This document shows positions 27,429 to 37,276 of a DNA stretch of 64,000 nt, in pieces. The stretch comes from Phytopythium helicoides (lineage: Eukaryota; Oomycota; Peronosporomycetes; Pythiales; Pythiaceae), in assembly GCA_024867545.1 (NCBI GenBank), contig JANFNE010000017.1:25001-89000 (forward strand), written 5' to 3'. The notes below the pieces were generated by a model. That model searched no databases. It had not been told where the DNA came from and worked only from the letters and a program-made list of their open reading frames with translations. The stretch's first letter is position 1; each line of letters begins with the position of its first letter. A program made the position numbers and the translations under genes.

Positions 27429-27501
27429 GACCGCGTGGCGCAATGGATAGCGCATCTGACTTCTAATCAGGGGGTTGTGGGTTCGAGTCCCATCGTGGTC
27501 G
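27429..27501 (+). tRNA. tRNA-Arg(TCT), terminal array copy 27
   Basis: The gene body and its upstream segment match the other copies. The 3' flank reads CGGTTTGATCTG where every other copy has CGGTTTGTTCTG, and it is unrelated from there on. This copy either keeps the ancestral 3' flank or marks a recombination joint. No TTTT occurs within the first 80 bases after it. Confidence 0.96.
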
Positions 27502-27506
27502 GTTTG

Positions 27507-28505
27507 ATCTGTTGCGTGAAACAGATTAAGACTTTACTTTGGAACTGTGTTGATATTGAAAATATCGAGTTACGACCTAATTTCGTTTGTTTTGAAGAAT
27601 AGAATACCAATCACTTGTGGAAAGATGTATATATTATGATTTTGGAAAGTGCCAGTGATTTCGTACTGAAAATGTTATTATTACTAGAGTTAGCAACATT
27701 GAAACAGATCTGCAGCCACGGTCACTTCACAAATACTGTTCTGTGGCTATGCACGGGTATAGCTATCGCATCAGCTTTAGGCAGTGTGTTGGTAGAATTA
27801 TGCATTTGAACTTATACATTTTCGAAGTTTTAAAGTGACGTAGGTAGCAATGGGTACACTGTTGCAATGTACGTGAACGGTTCGCCAATCCCTCTTTTCG
27901 CTTTTCAAAGACAGACATTCACTCGATCTTGAGATGTAAGCCACCATAAACTTGACAAATGAGTGGTTTACTCCCTCCAGATCAATTTTGGTCCCTTCGC
28001 GATTTTTCTTGGTCCGAAAAAACTGCATTAATGAAATTTTACTCCTGTGATTGGTCATATAAATACAATATAAAGCCGCACCCATACCGATTTGGCGCCA
28101 AAAACGAATTATCTGTGTCGTTGGGTTTCAAGTGATGGTGGATGTTTGCGCTCGGAACTACAATCTCTCGGTCGAAGAGCGCACCAACATCGTCGCGCGT
28201 CTCCTTCCCTTGGCAGTCGACTTGGAATTGACATGGGGGTGTTGCTGCAGCCACTAAACTCAACTGTTCGGCGAAGAGTGCTGGGCGGCTCTGGCGTAAG
28301 AGCGTGTAGAGCCTCATGCACAGCGACAAGCTGTCAGACTGTTCTTGCTCGTCCTCGAGGTCGCTCGGTCCGGGGCGGCACCTCTGGTCGTAGGAGGTAG
28401 TAGAGGGTTGAGAAGTCGACTAGAAAAGAAAAACTGAGTGTATTAGAGAAGAAGAAGACGCTGCGACTATTCCGTTGGTCCTCTCGCCTGCTGCCACCCT
28501 CGGGT
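27507..28505. other. unique sequence after the array, no gene seen
   Basis: About 1 kb with no recognisable protein, RNA or transposon. The short reading frames on both strands show no family resemblance. It starts where array similarity stops. Confidence 0.6.
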
Positions 28506-28544
<39 letters not shown>

Positions 28545-28556
28545 GGGTGGGTGGGG
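28506..28556 (+). repeat. G38 homopolymer followed by GGGT repeats
   Basis: Thirty-eight consecutive G (28506-28543) are followed by T, GGG, T, GGG, T, GGGG. With GGGT just before the run, this is an extreme G-quadruplex-forming stretch. The exact length of such a run is unreliable in any assembly. The proline-rich frame on the opposite strand is only its translation. Confidence 0.9.
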
Positions 28557-28711
28557 AGTGCCGGACACTGTCCAACGGCCCAACCTGTTGATGCCGGGAC
28601 TTCAATCACAACGCGCTGTTCCGGATCGGTGCGGCGGCGTCCGGGGTCGGCTAGGTACAAGCCAGATAGGGCGGGAGCGCCACCTGGGGGTGGGGTACAG
28701 CCCAGATCACA

Positions 28712-29014
28712 GACCTGTCGGCTAGATCTCGTTATGGCCGCAAGATAATTGATCGCAATATTGGGGAGCGGATTCGCTTAGTTCCACTTCGGCGGCGACA
28801 GAATATGCGCAGCCTTACCATTCCTAAAGAACTAAAAACCACACAGGCCAAGGCGCTTGCTGAAGGCGAGGTCGCGAGCCACTCCAACAGTGTCAAGCCA
28901 CTCTTGACGGAGAAGAACAAGGTAGAGCGCGTGTCCTACTGTTTGTCATTTGTTGAACCAGCTAACTTGCAGTTCTGTGAGCAAGAAACGCGCATTTGTT
29001 TTACTGACGCGTGC
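28712..29014 (+). pseudogene. Tc1/mariner-like transposase fragment (N-terminal part)
   Basis: One open frame of about 100 codons, ended by TGA at 29015, reads like the middle N-terminal part of an oomycete Tc1/mariner transposase: GRKIIDRNIGERIRLVPLR, then RSLTIPK, then VKPLLTEKNKVERV, then CLSFVEPANLQFC. The catalytic HVDEKWF segment expected next is missing; the frame degrades to FCEQETRICF and stops. There is no start codon context. The rest of the protein seems to resume about 1.3 kb downstream. Family assignment is from memory of conserved motifs. Confidence 0.7.
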
Positions 29015-29017
29015 TGA

Positions 29018-30340
29018 CTTGATGTACTACCACGTGACCAGGGTTGGGAGTGTTTTTTCTTTGGGCCAGGAAATAATCCTTTTCTCCTTCCCGCCCACCC
29101 CACCCTGCCGATTTTCGGGCAGATTCTGGTTAAACTAAAAATCTAGAAATCCCCCAGCGGTTTGATTGATCCACGTTGACGAGGCACCAAGTAGGGCCAT
29201 GATTGACCGACAATCGAACGGATGTGCGCGAAAGGTCGTGGGCGTGTCCACTTTTTATTTCACTCGAGAGCGTAACGACATGAAGGTGCCAGTCAATATC
29301 AGCGACGGCGGTTTGCACTTTCCAACTGATGGATGCGCGTAGGTGTACACTGAAAGCCTTGCATCGGCACTACAAGCACACCCATGGAATTAATGTAACA
29401 CTGAAGGTGGAGCGCGTCGCTGCTGAGGCGAGGCATGAAAAGCAACACCTTTATAGCGCGCGTTGGCGCGCTAAAGCCCAATCCGCTCGCCGTACACGTG
29501 CTTTTGAAGTTGCTTCTTGCACTTCAAGCAGCACACATCCTTGTCAACTGTCGCGGTCTGCAGGGACCTTAGGGTACTCTGCCGGGTGCTAGGGAACGGA
29601 ACAAACTACACAGGGCTTGACCTGCCCTGTAGTAGGTAAAACCACGACTGAATTCAATTTAGATTCCTACTTCCTTATCCATTTCTCGCTCCTAGCGTTC
29701 CGCGGCAGGAGTGCAACAGGCACTACTACTTCCCGCCACGGCTTCCTTCTCATCTCCATCGTATTATCTGCCGTGTACAGAGAACGGAGGTGACGCACCG
29801 AACGGACCGCGACACAACGATGTCGACCATTTTCCACACTAACGATGTCAACTATTTCCCACACTGGCTTTCGTGCTCGGCCAGCTGTGCGAGCTGGCGG
29901 AACGACAATCACTTGTGGGGGTGAGGGGGACACGATAATGAGGGGCGAGAGTCGACGATGCGGCCGCCATCAAGATGGTGTCAGCAGCAGGCGATACCGA
30001 CGGTACAAACTCTTGGGCTGATGGGAGGATGGGTATGAGGCCGATGAGCGACGTTCTTGGCTTTTGATAAGCTGTTGGTGGTGAATTTCCGTGTGAGAAT
30101 AATCTGCAGCTCATAAAGCTGCGTTGTGCTTGACTGTACGCCAAGGAGGAATTGTTGGTAGGTACGCCCCGAATCCTTCATTCGGTGGCTACGAGCAAAC
30201 CTAAGCCTCTTGAACGCAGTTTAATCTGTGACGAGGCTCAGCAATAACTGGTTGCAGTTGTAAATTGTGAGAAGAGAGATTGGTATCGATAAGACCACCC
30301 AACCAGCCACCCCAAGATCGATTGAGACCACCCCGCGACC
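29018..30340. other. sequence between the two mariner pieces, nothing recognised
   Basis: About 1.3 kb lying between consecutive parts of one transposase reading. It may be a later insertion. No convincing coding region, RNA or terminal inverted repeat was found by eye. Confidence 0.4.
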
Positions 30341-30342
30341 GG

Positions 30343-30500
30343 ATTAATTCAGAGTTTTCCACAACTCTGCACGCGACCGGTGAGGCTCCACCGGTTAGCA
30401 ACGTGAATTCCAAGAGATTCATAACCAAGGTAATGTTTCTCGTGGCCGTCATGGGAACACCAGAGATGACCATGACTAAGGTCCAGGCCCACATATTTGA
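30343..30500 (+). pseudogene. Tc1/mariner-like transposase fragment (central part)
   Basis: The frame here contains GEAPP followed by SKRFITKVMFLVAV, which resembles the segment after the first catalytic Asp region in oomycete mariner transposases (usually a KSKRF-x-x-KVMFL-x-AV block followed by ARPR). The ARPR part is altered to MGTPEM and the remainder is not recognisable. Orientation matches the 28712-29014 fragment, so both probably come from one element. Confidence 0.6.
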
Positions 30501-30528
30501 CCTGGTTACGCTTCTGAATCCTAGACCG

Positions 30529-31690
30529 CTAGCCCTTCATTTCTACTGCTTCAGCTTCGACATCACCAACAACTCTATCACTGCTGTCTGATGAATCATC
30601 ACTACTAGAACTGTTTACAATATCGTCATTGACACCATCGTTACCTTCATCTTCGTCGCTAGAGTCAGCACCGATGTCTTTTTCACTTAGATTTATAACA
30701 ACGAGAAGTGAAATAGACTCCACCGTGGGGCAAACACCTCGCTGTCTACACACAGCTTCTAGAGTAGTGACGTGGCGACGAGATAGCCCCTCGATGGTAG
30801 TCACAAAGGCCACCTTGTTTGGATATAGGGTTGTAAGTGCAGCATTCAGTTCGCGATTGAACCGTTCCAGGGAGTTGTTGGTTCTAGACACGATTCAATT
30901 AGTCATTCCATGAACATTCCATACCTCTGGGGCAAACCAAAACACCCAGGTACGGCGATAGTAGACCGAAAAAGCTGTCCATTTATGGAGAGCATAGCGC
31001 ACGTCTTGGGCTTGGCGTCTCTCGGATAGCCTGTTCAACCCACGCGATTCCTGGACCCTCGACAGATGCTGGATCACTTACCATCAAGATGCCCATACCA
31101 TTCCGCCCCATTGAAATAGTGGCGGCAGCATTAGAGATTGCGCGATGCTTCATGTGGCGACGGATTGCCAAGCGAAAGTGAAAGAGACAGCCGATCACGG
31201 CGGCATTGAGACACTGAACTTGGACAGCTGGATTAGGGCAGCTTCAAAGTCTCACACAGCATCGGCAGATTCCATCCGCTGGTCAGTCACTTGCGCGATG
31301 AAATGAAAGATGTCGCAATAGGCATCTGCTGTTCGTAGAGCTGTCAAAACATAATATCGGCACGTAGAACTCAGCCGATCATGTATTATCAGGATGACGC
31401 ATTGCTTGAATCCTCGAGGGACACACCGAAATCTCTCATCGATAAATATTGTGGTGCCGGCATACCACAGTAGCTGCACCAAGAGAGGATCCCCATACAC
31501 CGCGCAGGATACGATCTCTTTTTCGTATTCTTTTCAAATCTTCAGCCGAGAAGTTGTTTCCGGCAAACGATTTATAAAATAACATACCGAAATGACACGT
31601 CATAAATAATAACATTTTTAGCCAAACAGCACGGCGTCTTGAATAGAATTGTTTAGTAACGACTGTATCGTCTTCGACTTGCAGCGCAAC
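30529..31690 (-). pseudogene. MULE-type transposase relic, frameshifted
   Basis: Read on the minus strand, blocks of a Mutator-like transposase appear in the right order but in different frames: YGDPLLVQLLWYAGTT with FIDERFRCVPRGF (about 31500-31380), YYVLTALRTAD (about 31330), IGCLFHFRLAIRRHMK (about 31190-31140), GIAWVEQAIRE (about 31040), YYRRTWVFWFAPEVWNVHGM (about 30965-30905), and SRTNNSLERFNRELNAAL (about 30890-30840), ending in an acidic serine-rich tail. The TNN-x-LERFNRE block is typical of the C-terminal part of oomycete MULEs. At least three frameshifts separate the blocks, so it is inactive. Its 5' end lies right beside the start of the next gene. Confidence 0.8.
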
Positions 31691-31717
31691 CAGATTGAAA
31701 CTCGCAATTGAGCATCG

Positions 31718-34700
31718 ATGACATCGCAGTTTGTAGCTCGAGTGCGGGAGCTGCTCCACAGGACTTACTCTGATGAAAGCAGGACTGCTGGTCAGGATCT
31801 AAGTGACGCTCTTATGAAAGAGCAAGCCGCACAATGGATGGCCGTGTTAGCTCGTGAGCCCTTCCAACCGACGATAGGATTGCCGACTCTACTAGATGGG
31901 CTTCTTGCATTTGGCATTTTTCTTTGGTTTGGATCTCCTGGTGTGACTGGAAGCGACCTTTTCACATGCTCTGAGAGATTTCAATTTGCCAAGCCAAGTG
32001 CTCGCACAACTTCTGCAGCCAACATCATCGCAGACACCTTAAAAAGGTATGTGATGCCATTTACGTAGCGCATTTTCTATTGCTGACCCCTACACTCTCA
32101 ATTCTAGCTCGCTTTGTGCATGTGAATGGAGTGGAGAAGCATTGTCGGCGGCCGTTCGAGTGATTCGACTCATCAAAGAGCCGCGAGTGCGTCAGAAAGC
32201 GCTGTCATTCTTCAATGAGGCAGTTTATAGTGAAGCGCGTTCACATGCGGCATCGAAAATACTATCTGACGACACTACCACAATGTTTGAGGGTATGATT
32301 GACTTACTGATTGTTGGCATAACAGACGTGTGGTCGGCTATTCGCAAGGACACCGCAAAGGCGGCAACAAAGGCAGCAGTGCTGTTCCCGACAAGTGAGA
32401 TTTTAGATCGTTATATCAATCGGCTGCTTTTAGTTCTCGCAGATGTGCAGCCGGTAGATTCTCCAGCATACACTATTCGTGCGTGGACAGAGCACGAGGG
32501 AGCTTTGGTCGCTATTTCTCTGCTCCTGCACTCCATTGTGAAAGAATCTTCGCACCAAAGCACAGCCACGCAATCCGATCGTCTACAACAAGCCGTCACG
32601 TATCGAGTCGGTCAGGGGTTACATCTTCTTCGTCTCCCCCAGGGAATAGTCTGTGTCTTTGAAACCGGTGCTATACCGCTTTCTACAGCACGAGCAGCTC
32701 ACAATCCGACAAGGTGCTGCCGATTGTATGGCTGGATTTGCTGGCTTGTGCGAAGAGCCTGGTCGCCTTGCCATTTTCCAAGAGACAATCAGCAAGCTGA
32801 ACCGGATCCCACACGGAAAATTACTCTCATCGGCGACCCTGCATGTGAGCACACCAGCTCTGGATGCGTTTGAGGCGGAGGGAAACTCAATCTGCTTTCA
32901 ATGATAGTAACTGGGCTGCCACCGCCGTTCCTCGTCAAGCACTGGAGATTGGTGTTTGGGACCTTGGAGCGCTATATGGCGCATCCTGCCTCGAGTGTTC
33001 GGCAGCGCAGTAGTTCTGTCGTTCGAGCCCTAGCACAATTGTCACTAACGTACCCCGTCAACCAAACTGGAGTTTTGGACGGTGCTGCCATTCACTTGTT
33101 CGTCTTGCTGATACTGTCGCTGAGCAATAGCTCTGATTTACGGAGCGATGCTCCATGGCAGAAGTTAGAGGGACGCCTTTTGAGCATCGATGCTGTCGCC
33201 GAACTTATTGGAAAGTGGGTTGTTCGCTCTGAGTTTTTGAGAATCGATGAGTCTTCACCGTCGAAGGCAGATGTGTCTTCTATTAATCTTTTGGACATGT
33301 TTAAGCTCAGATGGGCCCACGAACAGCTAGCAGCATCAACATGGGTCATTGAGTCTCCTGATAGACTAGAAGCGACGACCCTCATCTCGATCATGGATCA
33401 ACTGGATCAATGGCTCGTTGAAAATGATGGCAATCACAAACTACCGAAAACCAGTTCATTGCTTTGGGAAGAGGCTATTGGTGGATGGCTATCTCAAGCA
33501 GTAAGTGGAATATCGTCGAAACAGTTCGAGCTCCGTCGAATTTCAACGCAGGTGCTTCCTAGTCTAATGCGCCTATGCATCTGGTTCCGGCAACCTAGAG
33601 TTGTGCAGCAAATGATTTTCGGACAAAGCGAGGTCCAGAACGCAACGCAGTCGGATGGTACTGTGGCAAGTTTCTTGTTCTACATCTTCGCTACCTGCGT
33701 GAATGGGAGTCAGCAGTCAACCGGAGTTTAGAGAAGCTGGAATTGGCGCTCTGGGAGGATGTGATCTGGAGCGCTGGAGGCGAATTGGTTCGGAGCTCGA
33801 AACGAGAGCAAAGTGATGCCGAAGTGGGTGTAGTCAGAGCAGAAATGCTCGCAATGCTGTTTGCGCATTTCGAACCGCTGCAAAAGCCACCTGAACAACT
33901 ACTCGAGATGCTGGACTTGTTGTTATGGGACCTTCACCAGAACTTGCCTGATACATTCCGGATAAATGAAGGTCAGGTAAGTAAAAGGAGAGAATCACCC
34001 TTCATTGACCGTCAGATGTGCATCAACCTCATCAAAATGCTTCCAGCAGTAGCGTCAGCAACGATTCAGATGTTTGACAGAAGTGCCACCGAGTTAGCAC
34101 ACCCCTTTGCCACAGAAATGCGTTGGGTTGCTCTAGAGAGGGTTGTTTTAGCTTGGCTTTTGTCTGATGACATGGCGCGCTGGATCACTCTATCAAAGTC
34201 AACTGGGCGGATGCAGCTTTTATCGACCCTGCTGACGCTAATCCAACACGAACCGATGACTTTAGATGCAACCGATATTCTCTCCGAGTTTGACCTGATT
34301 CTTCGCAGCACGGCCAATATTATTGACCACCCCAAACTGATATGCGAGCTTTATCTCTCAATGTGGAGTCATTGGTGCGATCGCGCAGATATACCCATTG
34401 ACGAATTTTTGAGTTGTCCTTGCGAAAAGACTAGCCTTAACACCAGATTAATGGATCAACCAAGTCGATCAATACAAGCACCGCCACCATCACTGCCGAA
34501 TGGGATGACTGGGATAAAGAAGAGACACGAGCTCCTTGCATATCTGACGGAGATGTGACGCAGGAAGGCGAACTCGAATTGAGTCGAGTGGGAATGTCAA
34601 AGGCGATGGCGAATCGCCTGCTTCATGCAGTACAAGTTGTTCGCAATCGCACTGATCAAACTAGCGAACAGTGGACAAACCTCAAGCTTCTAGACACTGC

Positions 34701-34792
34701 CCTCGAGCATGGAATACCGCGGCTGTTGTAGTAAGCCCTCACAACTCGTTGCTCATTTTTTTTTTTTTTTTTGCAGTTGTTATGGAAATTAA
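31718..34792 (+). CDS. HEAT-like repeat protein of unknown function
   Basis: Proposed exons 31718-32046, 32108-32606, 32650-32844, 32940-33632, 33671-33976, 34016-34463, 34520-34730 and 34777-34792 give 898 residues with all phases closing. The first intron (GTATGT...TTCTAG), the 39-nt GTAAGT intron at 33977-34015 and the last one (GTAAGC, T-rich tract, GCAG) are convincing. Those at 32607-32649, 32845-32939 and 34464-34519 are less sure. The protein is made of amphipathic helices with HEAT-like patterns (SVRQRSSSVVRALAQL; LTIRQGAADCMAGFAG). No catalytic motif, signal peptide or membrane segment is visible. It may be a scaffold, but I do not recognise the family. The ATG at 31718 is only tens of bases from the MULE relic. 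Confidence 0.65.
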
Positions 34793-34916
34793 TCGCTGAG
34801 CAACACCAACAAATGCATAGCTCTTCTGCCAACTCTTTCCTCGCCATCGGTATTTACGTGATCTGAGTCCAAAATTTGGGTCATTTTCGATTTGACCACT
34901 TCGGGATCAAGCACGT

Positions 34917-35878
34917 ATGACACGGTCAAGCTCGCCGCAAACCCTAAGCTTCAAGCTCCCAGCAATCTCCCCACCGACTCCAAGAGGCGAAAACCTCGAC
35001 TTTGAAGGTGTCAAGCGTCGTCGAGTTCTCGTGGACGCTACTGGCGACGCTGTAGAGTCCAAATGGGTGAACGGTGAGGCTGGTCGAACTCATAGGAGAC
35101 GTAGGGGCCGACGATTCCTCGACTTCCCAGCAGCACTATGGACTGTTCGTATGGCCGTCGGCTCAGGTCCTAGCTCACTACGTCGCCTCCGAGCGTCACT
35201 CATTCAGCGGAAAAGTGATCATGGAGCTCGGTTGCGGTACGGGATTGCCCGGCATCCTCGCTGCGCTGTGCTCGAAGCCCGCAAAGGTACAACATTCCAC
35301 CTTACTGTTGATTGTTATGGAGATTTAGCTTATCGATCGACCAGGTGTACCTCACGGACCGGTCGGACGCGACGGACACGAAGCGGAACGCTGAGACCAA
35401 CATTGAACTCAACGGGTTGGAAGGTGTGGTCGAGTTTCTCCCACTGAACTGGGGCGACATGCTGCTCCCCGAGAGCACGCTGCAGGTGCTGGAGACCGTG
35501 GACGTGGTCCTGGCCGCCGACTGCTTCTACCAGTCTGAAGGTAAGATAGTAGAGACTGATGGCCATCGCTACCTTGATCTGACTCTGGTGGCTTTGCAGA
35601 CTTTGAGAAGGTGGTGGCCACAGTGGCTCTCATCTCCGCTGCAGCCCGTCAGCTCGCTTCGTGACCACGTACCAGCTCCGAAGGTATCGACATCAATGCT
35701 AGGTGTATTGCCATCTTCTTGCTAACGAACCGTGAACTACAGCATCTCTCGCTCGATCGCCCCACTGCTAGCTCGGTGGGGGATGACCGCGCGCGCCATC
35801 GACTCGAGCAGCTTCCTGCCGCCCGACGCCGCGTTCGAGAGCGTCTACACGTACGAGATCTCCCCCACGCACACATGA
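34917..35878 (+). CDS. METTL23-like methyltransferase, reading frame disturbed
   Basis: A methyltransferase_16 (METTL23-type) protein is recognisable: VRLVELIGD, then YGLFVWPSAQVLAHYV, the SAM-binding loop MELGCGTGLPGILAA (from about 35221), VYLTDRSD, NGLEGVVEFLPLNWGD, VDVVLAADCFYQSE, then DFEKVVATVALIS, FVTTYQLRS and a C-terminal segment ending at TGA 35878. Two introns are clear: one in phase after the SE codons (GTAAGAT...TTGCAG, about 35541-35599) and one after QLR (GTATCG...CTACAG, about 35683-35741). The frame does not join cleanly at two points: between the proposed start at 34917 and VRLVELIGD near 35070, and near 35662, where one base is missing between ARQLA and FVTTYQ. It could be a recent pseudogene or contain sequence errors. 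METTL23 family enzymes methylate protein arginine; the substrate here is unknown. Confidence 0.6.
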
Positions 35879-36223
35879 ACACACGCAACAGGGATGGCTC
35901 AGCTTCGCCTTTTGAATTCGCTCTCACCGGCGCACACACACAACACGCAGCGCTGTGCCTTCGGCGATCTAGAGCCCGCCAGTCCTCGACGACGGGCTCT
36001 TCAGCCTTTCAGCGCCGAAGGAGCTCGTACTATCCCGCCAATTTGCGCGCAGCAAAAGCGGCCAGCGAGCCTCGCGACGCCCCGAGCTCTGGCGGCGGCT
36101 CGCGGCCCTGGCGGGGCTCTCGTCGCCATCAAGCGCAGCTCCCATCGGTCTCATCCCCGCCATCCCATGTTCGAGCAGCTTTTTTTACGAGCGCAAAAGA
36201 TTCGAGAATGCGCGGACTTTCGG

Positions 36224-36259
36224 CCAATCACCGCCTCGCATTTCCGCATTTCGACCAAT
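36224..36259 (+). promoter_or_regulatory. two CCAAT boxes before the p32 gene
   Basis: CCAAT at 36224-36228 and 36255-36259, about 70-100 bp before the ATG at 36327, in a short GC-rich upstream region. CCAAT is a common proximal promoter element bound by NF-Y. Confidence 0.5.
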
Positions 36260-36326
36260 CGTAGACCTCTCAGCCGTGTGGCTGCGATCCACTGCCATTT
36301 CCCCATCCGACACCTTGAACCTCAAG

Positions 36327-37095
36327 ATGCTCGCCCGCGCCGCCCGCCTCGCCGCCTCCAGCGCCTCACGCGCCGCGCGCCCGCGCTTCCTGGCGGCGCT
36401 GCAGGCGCGCGACAAGTCGACGCTCGGCTCGCTGCTCAAGGTGAGGCGCGCGCGCGTCGCTGGGCGCCGAACTGCGACGACTGACGATCGAGTGGCTCCA
36501 TGCGCAGCGCGAGATCGAGGAGGAGAAGGACAACTGCTTCGAGGGCGAGGAGCTGGCCGAGCTGCGCGCGCGCGTGGCCGAGGTCTTCTCTATTGCTGAG
36601 GCCGAGGGATCGACCGAGGTCGTGCTCGAGGGCGAGGTGCTGGGCGACGCCATCCGCGTCAAGTTCGACGTGCAGGACGTCGTCGAGCTCGACGAGGACG
36701 ACTACCTCGACGAGGATGACGAGGAGCAGGAGGTTGAGGAGGAGGAAGAGGACGAGGAGGAGCCGGAGGACGAGCTGCCCGGCATCCGCTTCGTCGCCGA
36801 GGTCACGCGCGAGAACCAGGGCCTGCAGTTCGAGGGCGTCGCCAGCAGCAACCTCACCGTCGAGCGCGTGCGCTTCCTCAAGGACGTGGCTGCCGCCGCC
36901 GACAAGGACGACCTCTACCTCGGCCCCAACTTCATCGACCTCGAGCTCGACGTGCAGGAGCACTTCTACAACTACCTTGCCGCGCGCAAGGTCGACGACG
37001 ACCTCGCGCAGTTCATCACGCAGTTCGCCGACCTCAAGGAGCAGCGCGAGTACCTCGCTTTCCTCGAGAGCACGGCCAAGTTCGTCAAGCACTAG
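36327..37095 (+). CDS. mitochondrial p32/MAM33 (C1qBP-like) matrix protein
   Basis: Exons 36327-36440 and 36508-37095 with a 67-nt intron give 233 residues. The N-terminus (residues 1-30) is rich in Ala, Arg and Ser with no acidic residue, as expected of a mitochondrial targeting peptide. The mature part follows the mitochondrial glycoprotein (MAM33) family: start EKDNCFEGEE, a strongly acidic stretch around residues 85-115, and the C-terminal helix block FLKDVA...EHFYNYLAARKVDDD then FLESTAKFVKH at the very end. Family members form doughnut-shaped trimers in the matrix and support mitochondrial translation. Length is usual. ATG 36327 was chosen because it is the first ATG before the presequence. 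Confidence 0.9.
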
Positions 37096-37276
37096 GCAGC
37101 CGTACCACTCTAGATGATAGCGCGGCGTGCTCACGTAAGGCCAATGTCAAGCACCACGCTCAGATTCTCTTGATGTAGTTGGCACAACTTCCATTCATCT
37201 AACTCTGTGCTGACTTGCGCCGAGCCCTGCCGCCTTTCGTGATCATGCTCAGAATCGCCGAAACACACCACCAGCT

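Noticed and set aside
28334..28660. Proline-rich protein on the minus strand
   Set aside because: The proline run is the G38 homopolymer read backwards; no family signal on either side.
36436..37134. 232-residue Leu/Val-rich frame opposite the p32 gene
   Set aside because: Shadow of the acidic GAG/GAC-rich coding strand.
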